Shown piece by piece: positions 49,730 to 57,779 of a stretch of DNA of 64,000 bases. The stretch lies in assembly GCF_039523415.1 (NCBI RefSeq), contig NZ_BAAAFG010000012.1, positions 186,001-250,000 of the forward strand. The letters are read 5' to 3'. The notes under the pieces were generated by a model. It ran no database searches. It was not told where the DNA came from and saw only the letters and a list, made by a program, of their open reading frames with translations. The position numbers and the translations under genes are program-made. Positions within the stretch are counted from its first letter, which is position 1. Each line of letters begins with the position of its first letter. Origin of the DNA: Gangjinia marincola (GTDB lineage: Bacteria > Bacteroidota > Bacteroidia > Flavobacteriales > Flavobacteriaceae).

Positions 49730-50968
49730 CTATTCATAACGCAGCGACTCAATAGGATCTTGTTTTGCTGCTTTAGTAGCAGGATATCCGCCAGAAATTA
49801 ACGCAATTATGAATGAAATCACTACGGCCCAAATCATAGCTGCCCAAGGTGTCGCAAACTTAAAGTCCGCAAAATTAGCCACGGCATAGCCTATACCAAT
49901 TCCCAAAATAATACCTAGCAAAGCACCCAGCTGACCAATCATCATCGTCTCAACAAAAAACTGTGTTGCTATGCTTTTCTTTTTGGCACCTAAGGCTTTT
50001 CGCACTCCTATTTCCCGGGTTCGTTCTGTCACAGAAACCAGCATGATGTTCATCAACGCGATAGATGATCCTAACACGGTAATGATTGAAATGATCCATG
50101 CGGCAATGTTTAGCACACTTGTAATTTGAAAAATTTGATTGATCAAACTATCACTGCGTTCCATCCCAAAATTATTTTCTTCAACCGGGGCGAGTTTGCG
50201 AATGTTTCTAAAGGTAATGATAGCTTCATCCTGTGCATTTTCAAGCATGTCTTTATTATCTACCTTAATGCTTACACTGTAGTTAATGTTTGCGTTTGTA
50301 TAGATGGAGCGGGCAATTTCTAAGGGAATCAAGACGCGTAAATCCTGATTATTCCCAAAGGTAGATCCCTTAGTTTCAAGAACACCGATTACCTTGAATT
50401 TGACTCCACGTATTGCGATGGTTTTCCCAATAGGATTAACATCTTTAAGGAGATCCTTTTCAAAATCAGCTCCTAAAATGCACACATTGTTATTATTTTG
50501 AATATCAAAAACGGTAAAATCACGACCTTTCCCCAGGTCTAAACCAGAATTCCTCAGGTAATTTTCATCAACCCCTAGTACGCGAACTTCGGGATCGGTT
50601 TTTTCAGATTCATAGCGCACTTCGGCTGCACCCGTTCCCGTAAAAGAAAGCGACGTTTGGGTGAATGGATATTGGTAATCCTCTTTAAATTGGCGCACTT
50701 CACGATAGGATAGAATAGGATTTATTTTTTCGCGTTCACCACCTCGTCGTTGTACGGTGAATTCGTATTGACGCAGGCTAAACGTATTAGAACCCATGGC
50801 AGCAAAATCACTGGTAATTGTATTTTCTAACGCTGTAACGGCGGTTAAAATACCAACTAATGCAGTTATCCCAATTGCGATAATTAAGACAGTAAGAATA
50901 GTTCTAAGCAGCTGTCCTTTAATGCTGTTCGCTGCGATGCGAATGTTTTCTCTTAATAGTGTAAACAT
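49730..50968 (-). CDS. MacB-type ABC transporter permease
   Basis: The 412-residue protein has an N-terminal membrane helix (LRTILTVLIIAIGITALVGI), a periplasmic MacB-PCD-like domain of about 200 residues (GSNTFSLRQYEFTV, VRVLGVDENYL) and an FtsX domain. The latter has VSVTERTREIGVRKALGAKK and three C-terminal helices (IGIGYAVANFADF region), ending YPATKAAKQDPIESLRYE. Such permeases pair with an ATPase to export peptides or lipoproteins; no ATPase gene is adjacent. Confidence 0.9.
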   Translation of the reverse strand: MFTLLRENIRIAANSIKGQLLRTILTVLIIAIGITALVGILTAVTALENTITSDFAAMGSNTFSLRQYEFTVQRRGGEREKINPILSYREVRQFKEDYQYPFTQTSLSFTGTGAAEVRYESEKTDPEVRVLGVDENYLRNSGLDLGKGRDFTVFDIQNNNNVCILGADFEKDLLKDVNPIGKTIAIRGVKFKVIGVLETKGSTFGNNQDLRVLIPLEIARSIYTNANINYSVSIKVDNKDMLENAQDEAIITFRNIRKLAPVEENNFGMERSDSLINQIFQITSVLNIAAWIISIITVLGSSIALMNIMLVSVTERTREIGVRKALGAKKKSIATQFFVETMMIGQLGALLGIILGIGIGYAVANFADFKFATPWAAMIWAVVISFIIALISGGYPATKAAKQDPIESLRYE

Positions 50969-51085
50969 AAACCTAAGGTATAACTAAAACGTTAGTACAA
51001 AAGCATGGCTTAAAGTTACACTAATCTGTTAAAGATTCGTGGAGAAACTGATCTTTATAGGTAGATGATCTATGCAGCTAATCCA

Positions 51086-51093
51086 TATATTTG
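51086..51093 (+). promoter_or_regulatory. -7 element TATATTTG of hisS
   Basis: TATATTTG lies 17 bases before the ATG at 51110 and inside the longer open frame that starts at 51065. This supports the 51110 start. Confidence 0.5.
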
Positions 51094-51109
51094 CAGCTTT
51101 AGAACAATT

Positions 51110-52561
51110 ATGGCTCAAAAACCAAGCATCCCAAAAGGAACCCGCGATTTTTCTCCGGCTCAGGTTGCCCGCAGAAACTACATCATCGACACCATCAAAC
51201 AAAGTTTTACCAGATATGGGTTTCAGCCTATTGAAACGCCTAGTATGGAAAATAGTTCCACATTGATGGGCAAGTATGGTGAAGAAGGCGATCGTTTGAT
51301 TTTTAAGATTTTAAATAGTGGGGATTTTATGAAAAACATAAAGGATTTTTCAGAAATTGTTTTTGGAAAAGATTTTGAAACCGAATATACAGAGAGTGAG
51401 GTAAGTGGAATGCCTGTAACCACGGGTAAAATTTCAGATATTGATAGTAATAAGCTTTCAACATTTATATCAGAAAAAGCATTGCGCTACGATTTAACGG
51501 TTCCCTTTGCGCGATATGTAGTACAGCATCAAAACGAAATTGAACTCCCATTTAAACGCTATCAGATTCAGCCGGTATGGAGAGCTGACCGTCCCCAAAA
51601 AGGAAGGTATAGGGAGTTTTACCAATGTGATGCAGATGTGGTGGGGAGCGATAGTTTATGGCAAGAGGCAGAGTTCATTCAATTGTACGATCAGGTATTT
51701 ACTGATTTGGGGCTAAAGGGCACCACAATAAAAGTGAATAATCGTAAAATTTTAGCAGGAATTGCTGAAGTTATGAACGCTCAGGAAAAGTTAATTGACT
51801 TCACGGTGGCATTGGATAAGCTGGATAAGATAGGTGAGGAGAAGGTCAAGGAAGAAATGCTGGAGAAAGGTATTTCTGAAGAAGCTATTGAAAAGCTAGC
51901 GCCTATTTTTCGCTTACGCGGAAGCTTTCAAGAACAGATCGATCAACTCAAGGAACTGTTAGTAACCTCTGAAGCTGGTCAGCAAGGCATCAAAGAGCTT
52001 AGTTTTATTCAGCAAATTATAGATGCAAACCCATTGCAAACTGCTAAACTTGAATTAGATGTAACCCTTGCGCGTGGTCTAAACTATTACACCGGAGCGA
52101 TTTTTGAAGTTTCAGCTCCTGCGGGAGTAAAGATGGGGTCCATTGGTGGCGGTGGACGTTATGACGACCTCGCCGGAATTTTTGGGCGGGATGATATTAG
52201 CGGTGTAGGAATCTCTTTTGGATTAGACCGAATTTATCTCGTAATGGAAGAGCTTCAGCTGTTTCCTGAAACAGTTACCGCAAATACAAAAGTGCTTTTT
52301 ATCAATTTTGGAGAGGCTGAAGCAGGGTATGCATTCACGGCAGTGCAACAGCTTCGGAATAAAAAAATCAATGCAGAGCTCTACCCGGATGCTGCCAAGA
52401 TGAAAAAGCAAATGACCTATGCCGATCGGCGTGACATTCCTTTCGTTGTGCTGGCCGGAACCAATGAAATTTCGGACAAAACCTATACTTTGAAAAACAT
52501 GAAGACTGGTGAGCAGCAAACGCTTGTTCTGAAAGATTTAGTAGAAAAACTTTCATTTTGA
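51110..52561 (+). CDS. hisS: Histidine-tRNA ligase
   Basis: HisS is the class II synthetase charging tRNA-His. The ATG at 51110 gives a 483-residue protein beginning MAQKPSIPKGTRDFSPAQVA; the upstream extension to 51065 contains the promoter box. Motif 2 is FKRYQIQPVWRADRPQKGRY, the histidine loop is LARGLNYYTGAIFEV, and motif 3 is GVGISFGLDRIYL. A C-terminal anticodon-binding domain (ELYPDAAKMKKQMTYADRRD) closes it. An insertion with acidic repeats around residue 90-130 is typical of Bacteroidota. A TTCGCTTACGCGGAAG word lies in the gene (51909-51924). Confidence 0.96.
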   Translation: MAQKPSIPKGTRDFSPAQVARRNYIIDTIKQSFTRYGFQPIETPSMENSSTLMGKYGEEGDRLIFKILNSGDFMKNIKDFSEIVFGKDFETEYTESEVSGMPVTTGKISDIDSNKLSTFISEKALRYDLTVPFARYVVQHQNEIELPFKRYQIQPVWRADRPQKGRYREFYQCDADVVGSDSLWQEAEFIQLYDQVFTDLGLKGTTIKVNNRKILAGIAEVMNAQEKLIDFTVALDKLDKIGEEKVKEEMLEKGISEEAIEKLAPIFRLRGSFQEQIDQLKELLVTSEAGQQGIKELSFIQQIIDANPLQTAKLELDVTLARGLNYYTGAIFEVSAPAGVKMGSIGGGGRYDDLAGIFGRDDISGVGISFGLDRIYLVMEELQLFPETVTANTKVLFINFGEAEAGYAFTAVQQLRNKKINAELYPDAAKMKKQMTYADRRDIPFVVLAGTNEISDKTYTLKNMKTGEQQTLVLKDLVEKLSF

Positions 52562-52636
52562 CAGTATTTATTAAGTATTAACGCCCATTTAACGCCCGCT
52601 TTTTTAAGTTGTGTTTATCTTGAAAACAAAAAAACT

Positions 52637-52813
52637 ATGAAAAAGGATATTGAAGATATTTCCAGAGAGAATCGTGTTGATCGTGAAGATTTACCGTTAG
52701 CAGATATGCATCAAGACGGAATACGTTTTAGTGATGAACATGCCGCCGAAAAGCAACGAAAAGAAAATCAAAAAGAACGTATAGAACGTTTAGAGAAAGA
52801 GAAGAAAGACTAA
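52637..52813 (+). CDS. Small highly charged protein
   Basis: The 58-codon frame begins ATG AAA AAG (MKKDIEDISRENRVDREDLP) and ends in a run of Lys, Glu and Arg (ENQKERIERLEKEKKD). It sits 75 bases after hisS and before the terminator at 52892. The composition suggests a soluble helical protein. I do not recognise it, but the well-behaved codons and placement between hisS and a terminator support it being real. Confidence 0.5.
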   Translation: MKKDIEDISRENRVDREDLPLADMHQDGIRFSDEHAAEKQRKENQKERIERLEKEKKD

Positions 52814-52891
52814 CATCTAATCGGTTTATGCCTTGAAGCATACCTCTTCAATTATACGAAAGCATTAGCAAGCTATTGTTTAAAAGTAAAA

Positions 52892-52921
52892 AAGTATCCA
52901 GATTTATCTGGATATTTTTTT
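52892..52921. terminator. Bidirectional terminator between the small ORF and the permease gene
   Basis: TATCCAGA and TCTGGATA pair around TTTA, with T after it and A runs before it. It lies between convergent genes. Confidence 0.88.
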
Positions 52922-52925
52922 AGCG

Positions 52926-54212
52926 TTATTTTTTCTTCATCTGTTTAAATAGCAAATAGAGTATAGAGGCTGAAGCGGCAAAAATTCCTGTTCCAATCAT
53001 TTCAGGACGGGTCATGTGAGATAAAAAATAGAGAATGATCAGCATACTCAGTACAGGGACGATATATCCACCGGCGATCTGAAATTCTTCGGCTTTTTTG
53101 GGTTGTTTACTTCGCAGTTTAAGCACAGATAATGCTACGCCAAAATAGATAAATAATAGTGAACTGCTGGCAATAACAGCTAATTGTTCAAAGCTACCCG
53201 TAGCAGCGATGATAAATCCTAAGAAGGCGTATAGTAGAATAGCAACATGCGGGGTAGCAAATCTTGGATGAATGCGTTCCAATCCTTTTGACACGATTGC
53301 TTTATCCCGTGCGAGAGCATACAGCACCCGCGGACTGTTAAGAATAGATCCACTCATATACCCAAACATTGAAACACCGGCACCTGCAATGAGAATAGCA
53401 TAGCCAATCGGTCCAAAGATGACACGAGCAGTTTCAGCTAATGGGACTTCTTTAAAATTAACCAAATCATCACCTAACACGCCTTGCGCAACTGTTTGAA
53501 TCAAGATGTAAAGTACCAGTACACTAAATATACTAATGAAGATAGCTCTGGGAACGGTACGCTTTGGGTTTTTTATTTCGCCCCCTACTACGAGTCCCAT
53601 TTCACATCCTTGAAAAGCAAAAAACAATATCAAAGCAGTTGCACCTAATTGTTCAATACCGGGAAGAGCTTCGATCACTAAATTTTTGGATTGTACTGCA
53701 GTCCATCCAATTGTGATCAGCAGTATTAGGGGGATGAGCTTCGCAACTGTATTAAATTTTATGAGCCACATACCTTGTCTTATTCCGGCGCTATTAATTA
53801 CTGCTAAACCCATAAAAAGAAAAAATAAAATCAAGAGCCTAAGCCATTGCTCCCCGAAAACAGGATCGATGACAGGCAGAATGTTAATTAAAGCGTTAGA
53901 AACCGCAGCGTCAGCAAATAAGGTAGTGCCAATGGAGAATAATCCCGCTAAAAATCCCGGATATGCACCAAAGGCAGTTTCAATATAGGTGTAAGAGCCT
54001 CCTGTTTTAGTGACTTTGCTACCGATTTCGGCATAACAAAGTGCAATTAGTAGAACCAGTATTCCACAAAATAGATAAGCGATGATGCTAGAAGATCCCA
54101 TTTTGGCAGCAATAACTGCCGGTAGCGCAAAAATACCAGCACCTATGATAATATTCATGATATTAGCCGATAGGCCTATGGTACCTACGCTTCGGGTGAG
54201 TTTTTCTTTCAT
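52926..54212 (-). CDS. APC-superfamily amino acid permease
   Basis: The 428-residue transporter has about 12 hydrophobic segments. The first helix motif GLSANIMNIIIGAGIFALPA is diagnostic of the amino-acid/polyamine/organocation family, and YAEIGSKVTKTGGSYTYIE is the conserved loop after helix 2. A further FFAFQGCEMGLVVGGEIKNP segment lies mid-protein. The substrate cannot be told. It probably moves amino acids at the inner membrane. Confidence 0.88.
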   Translation of the reverse strand: MKEKLTRSVGTIGLSANIMNIIIGAGIFALPAVIAAKMGSSSIIAYLFCGILVLLIALCYAEIGSKVTKTGGSYTYIETAFGAYPGFLAGLFSIGTTLFADAAVSNALINILPVIDPVFGEQWLRLLILFFLFMGLAVINSAGIRQGMWLIKFNTVAKLIPLILLITIGWTAVQSKNLVIEALPGIEQLGATALILFFAFQGCEMGLVVGGEIKNPKRTVPRAIFISIFSVLVLYILIQTVAQGVLGDDLVNFKEVPLAETARVIFGPIGYAILIAGAGVSMFGYMSGSILNSPRVLYALARDKAIVSKGLERIHPRFATPHVAILLYAFLGFIIAATGSFEQLAVIASSSLLFIYFGVALSVLKLRSKQPKKAEEFQIAGGYIVPVLSMLIILYFLSHMTRPEMIGTGIFAASASILYLLFKQMKKK

Positions 54213-54389
54213 GAATATTCCATGTCATATTTGTTAAGCGCAAAATATAATATTTAGTTTAAATGCAATGATTTGTTTTGCGCGTAAGATTTAGTGAAGG
54301 TTGATTCAAAATTAGTACTATTTTAAAATTGCTAAGTGACGATAGTTGCTATATTTGGATTATATATAGTCAGTCATTAAATCGATCTC

Positions 54390-54944
54390 TTGAAAAATTT
54401 TTGGTCTCAATTTTTATTTTTTTGCCTTCTAATTAGCTTATTTCACAGCCAATCTGCGTCTGCTCAAGGTGATTTAACCAGCCAAGAATTTGGAGATGTC
54501 TTTTTAGTCACACTTCCTGCAGCAACGATGACGACCACATTAGCCTTGCAAGATTTTAAGGGCACCTGGCAATTTAGTAAAGGTCTTTTAGTAACTATGG
54601 GCGTCACCTACGGTTTAAAATATATTGTTGATAAGGACCGTCCTGATAACAGCGGGAGCGATTCATTCCCATCGGCTCATACCTCTGCTGTTTTTCATAG
54701 CGCCGGATTTGTACATAAGCGTTATGGATTAAAATATGCGATCCCATCCTACCTCATGGCGGGATTTACAGGGTACAGCCGTATTGATTCAAAGAAACAC
54801 GATGTATTTGATGTGCTGGCAGGTATGATCATAGGCTTAGGAAGTAATTTTCTGTTCGTCACAGAGTATCAACAGCAGCACATGCAGCTCACTTATTCTC
54901 AACAAGATGAGATGCGATTGATAGGTTTTGAGTATAGATTTTGA
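54390..54944 (+). CDS. PAP2-type phosphatase-like protein
   Basis: The 184-residue protein has a signal peptide (MKNFWSQFLFFCLLISLFHS) and the PAP2 active-site motifs. They are KYIVDKDRPDN (K-x6-RP), SFPSAHTS (PSGH-like motif with catalytic His) and SRIDSKKHDVFDVLAG (SR-x5-H-x3-D). These enzymes remove phosphate from lipid phosphates in the membrane or periplasm. The initiator is TTG at 54390. Short for the family, but all three motifs are intact. Confidence 0.82.
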   Translation: MKNFWSQFLFFCLLISLFHSQSASAQGDLTSQEFGDVFLVTLPAATMTTTLALQDFKGTWQFSKGLLVTMGVTYGLKYIVDKDRPDNSGSDSFPSAHTSAVFHSAGFVHKRYGLKYAIPSYLMAGFTGYSRIDSKKHDVFDVLAGMIIGLGSNFLFVTEYQQQHMQLTYSQQDEMRLIGFEYRF

Positions 54945-55006
54945 GACTAATCTTATATTTTCTCAATCGCGCCTAAATCATTCATTAGATATCATTTTAT
55001 GCTACC

Positions 55007-55038
55007 TTTTTCTTAAGTATTGGAATTTTTAAGAAAAA
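55007..55038. terminator. AT-rich bidirectional terminator
   Basis: TTTTTCTTAA (55007-55016) and TTAAGAAAAA (55029-55038) form a perfect 10-bp stem. It lies between the convergent PAP2 and ATPase genes and has T/A ends that suit both directions. Confidence 0.75.
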
Positions 55039-55068
55039 ATGCGTTATACTCCTGGAAGACAATTTGAT

Positions 55069-55557
55069 TTATTTCAATAAAACAATAGCATCTACAAGCT
55101 CTTCATTCGTAGGTCGTTCGAACCATTTTTCCTTAAATTCAAACTCCTCATTAGTGACATCAAATGAATACGTAGCTCCGCGAGTTTGATTTCTTTCCTC
55201 AATCCGACTTAAACGCTCTTCTTTAGAAATATCTAAATAGTGCAACTTTAACTGATAGCTATTCTCTAGGGCGAATTCTCTAAACTTTTGTCTGTGATCA
55301 AATTTAGATAAGCCAAGGTCTAGTATGGTATCTACACTTGATTCTTCAAGCTGATGTATGAGTGACATAATCATTTCTTCGGCTCTGTCAATGCGCTCAA
55401 GAAACCATGCTAGTCCGTCGTGCTCTTTTTTGTCGGGTAGAAATAACGTTTTATTCCAGTGATCAATAGAGAAAATCACTCCGTTATTCTTTTCTTTAAG
55501 TACGTTAGAATATGTTGTTTTTCCTGCACCAGTATTACCGACTATGAGATGTATCAT
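55069..55557 (-). CDS. AAA/kinase-like P-loop protein
   Basis: The 162-residue protein has Walker A GNTGAGKTTYS at residues 7-17 and SIDHWNKTLF as a possible nucleotide-domain strand. LDLGLSKFDHRQKFREFAL comes mid-protein, and LHYLDISKEERLSRIEERN resembles the LID/substrate-region of small-molecule kinases (AAA_33 or zeta-like). No substrate is known. It lies 46 bases downstream of recG on the same strand. Confidence 0.72.
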   Translation of the reverse strand: MIHLIVGNTGAGKTTYSNVLKEKNNGVIFSIDHWNKTLFLPDKKEHDGLAWFLERIDRAEEMIMSLIHQLEESSVDTILDLGLSKFDHRQKFREFALENSYQLKLHYLDISKEERLSRIEERNQTRGATYSFDVTNEEFEFKEKWFERPTNEELVDAIVLLK

Positions 55558-55603
55558 TCCTGTAGATTTAGTATGTTAAGATCCCCTCTCTTTCCATATA
55601 TCA

Positions 55604-57709
55604 TTAACTAATATAATTCCACAGTGATTTATGCTTCATCATTTTAGCAAAAGCTCTGGCAATGGGTAGGTTGTCCGATTGACTTAGATTAGGATCTTTT
55701 TTAAGCAATTCTTGGGCGTAACTTCGGGCTATGTTCAGCAAATCATTATCACGGATCAAATCAGCTACTTTGAGTTGTAGAATTCCACTTTGTTGGGTGC
55801 CCATCAAATCACCGGGACCGCGAAGTTTCAAATCTACTTCCGCAATTTCAAAACCATCATTGGTAGACGTCATGGTTTGCATGCGGGTTTTGCTGTCATT
55901 GCCCAGTTTGGATCCCGTCATTAAAATACAATAACTTTGATCTGCTCCGCGACCTACACGCCCTCTTAGCTGGTGCAGCTGCGATAATCCAAACCGCTCT
56001 GCACTCTCAATGACCATGACACTGGCATTGGGCACATTAACTCCAACTTCAATGACAGTAGTAGCAACCATGATGTGGGTTTCTCCCTTAACAAAGCGAT
56101 TCATTTCGTACTCCTTATCAGCAGGCTTCATTTGGCCGTGAACGATAGAAATTTGAAATTCTGGTGCCGGGAATTCTCTGGCAACACTTTCATAGCCATC
56201 CATCAAATCCTTATAGTCTAGCGTAGCAGATTCTTGAATCAGTGGATAAACCACATAAATCTGTCTTCCTTTTTGAATTTCATCGCGCATAAATTTAAAC
56301 ACCTTTAGTCGATTACTATCGTATCTGTGCACCGTTTTAATGGCTTTTCTGCCCGGGGGCAATTCATCAATTACAGAGACATCCAAATCGCCGTATAAGG
56401 TCATGGCTAAGGTACGAGGGATGGGGGTTGCCGTCATCACCAATACATGAGGGGGTAGGCTATTTTTCTTCCATAATTTTGATCGTTGTGCCACACCAAA
56501 ACGATGCTGTTCATCAATAATCGCCAGCCCTAAGTTCTTAAACTGAACCGTATCTTCAATCAAGGCATGGGTACCCAGAAGAATATGCACACTACCATCT
56601 CGTAAACCTTCATGTAATATTCTACGTTCAGCGGTTTTTGTTGATCCTGTCAATAACGCCACCTTAATATCCATAGGTTCCAGCAGTTCGCTGATGCCTT
56701 GATAATGTTGAATTGCCAGGATTTCTGTAGGTGCCATTAAACAGGCTTGGTAGCCATTATCAATAGCAATGAGCATTGTCATTAACGCCACAATGGTTTT
56801 ACCTGATCCTACATCGCCCTGTAATAATCGATTCATCTGTGCGCCGGTGCCCATATTATGCCTAATTTCCTTCAACACATGCTTTTGCGCATTAGTCAAA
56901 TCGAATGGGAGGTGTTTACTGTAAAACTCATTAAACTGTTCACCTACGGTATTAAACACAAATCCTTTGATTTTAGCTTTATGCAACAGGTTTTTATGGA
57001 TGAGTTGCAGCTGAATGAAAAAGAGCTCTTCAAACTTTAAACGATATTGTGCTTTTGCCAGCAGCTGCGGACTTTCAGGAAAATGAATGGTAAACATTGC
57101 TGTGCCACGATCGATCAGGGCTAATTGACTGAGTAGAGAAGGGGACAAGGTTTCAGCGAAGTTTTTGCCACTCTGCATAAAAATTTGCTGTACTAGTTTG
57201 CTAATGATGCGATTGGTGATATTAGCTTTTGCCAGCTTTTCTGTAGATGGATATACGGGTTGCATCGCTACGCGAATGTTTTGTTCGTGTTCGCTGAGTA
57301 GTTCCAGTTCAGGATGGGGCATCGAGAAAATTCCGCTGTAAAAATTTACTTTTCCAAAGATTACATAGGGCGCATTGAGTTTTAGATTTTCTTGCAGGTA
57401 TTTATGACCTCTAAACCACACCAGTTCCATTTTTCCAGTTTCATCGGCAAAGGTTGCGACTAAACGAGATCCGCGTTTCATAGGAACACTCTTGAGATGG
57501 ACGATTTTCCCAACAATTTGTACCTCGGCAGAGCTTTTTACCAGCTCACTTATGGTGTAGTATTTCGTTTTATCGATGTATCTGTGCGGAAAATGGTGCA
57601 GCAGATCTTGATATGTCTTGATTCCCAGTTCACTACGCAATAAGGCAGCGCGGTTGGGACCTACGCCTTTAAGATATTCGATAGGAGTTTGAAGATCTGA
57701 AGCACTCAT
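55604..57709 (-). CDS. recG: ATP-dependent DNA helicase RecG
   Basis: RecG reverses stalled forks and branch-migrates Holliday junctions. The 701-residue protein has an N-terminal wedge domain (PIEYLKGVGPNRAALLRSEL). Walker A is LLQGDVGSGKTIVALM, motif II is IIDEQHRFGVAQR, MTATPIPRTLAMT is motif III and the C-terminal helicase motif is QLRGRVGRGADQSYCI. Length and motif order match. It is divergent from the M1 peptidase gene. Confidence 0.97.
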   Translation of the reverse strand: MSASDLQTPIEYLKGVGPNRAALLRSELGIKTYQDLLHHFPHRYIDKTKYYTISELVKSSAEVQIVGKIVHLKSVPMKRGSRLVATFADETGKMELVWFRGHKYLQENLKLNAPYVIFGKVNFYSGIFSMPHPELELLSEHEQNIRVAMQPVYPSTEKLAKANITNRIISKLVQQIFMQSGKNFAETLSPSLLSQLALIDRGTAMFTIHFPESPQLLAKAQYRLKFEELFFIQLQLIHKNLLHKAKIKGFVFNTVGEQFNEFYSKHLPFDLTNAQKHVLKEIRHNMGTGAQMNRLLQGDVGSGKTIVALMTMLIAIDNGYQACLMAPTEILAIQHYQGISELLEPMDIKVALLTGSTKTAERRILHEGLRDGSVHILLGTHALIEDTVQFKNLGLAIIDEQHRFGVAQRSKLWKKNSLPPHVLVMTATPIPRTLAMTLYGDLDVSVIDELPPGRKAIKTVHRYDSNRLKVFKFMRDEIQKGRQIYVVYPLIQESATLDYKDLMDGYESVAREFPAPEFQISIVHGQMKPADKEYEMNRFVKGETHIMVATTVIEVGVNVPNASVMVIESAERFGLSQLHQLRGRVGRGADQSYCILMTGSKLGNDSKTRMQTMTSTNDGFEIAEVDLKLRGPGDLMGTQQSGILQLKVADLIRDNDLLNIARSYAQELLKKDPNLSQSDNLPIARAFAKMMKHKSLWNYIS

Positions 57710-57779
57710 GCTAAGCGAAAATAAAACATTTGGCGTAATTTTAGCGGAGTAGACAGATGCAGATCACATTGTTTTGAAC

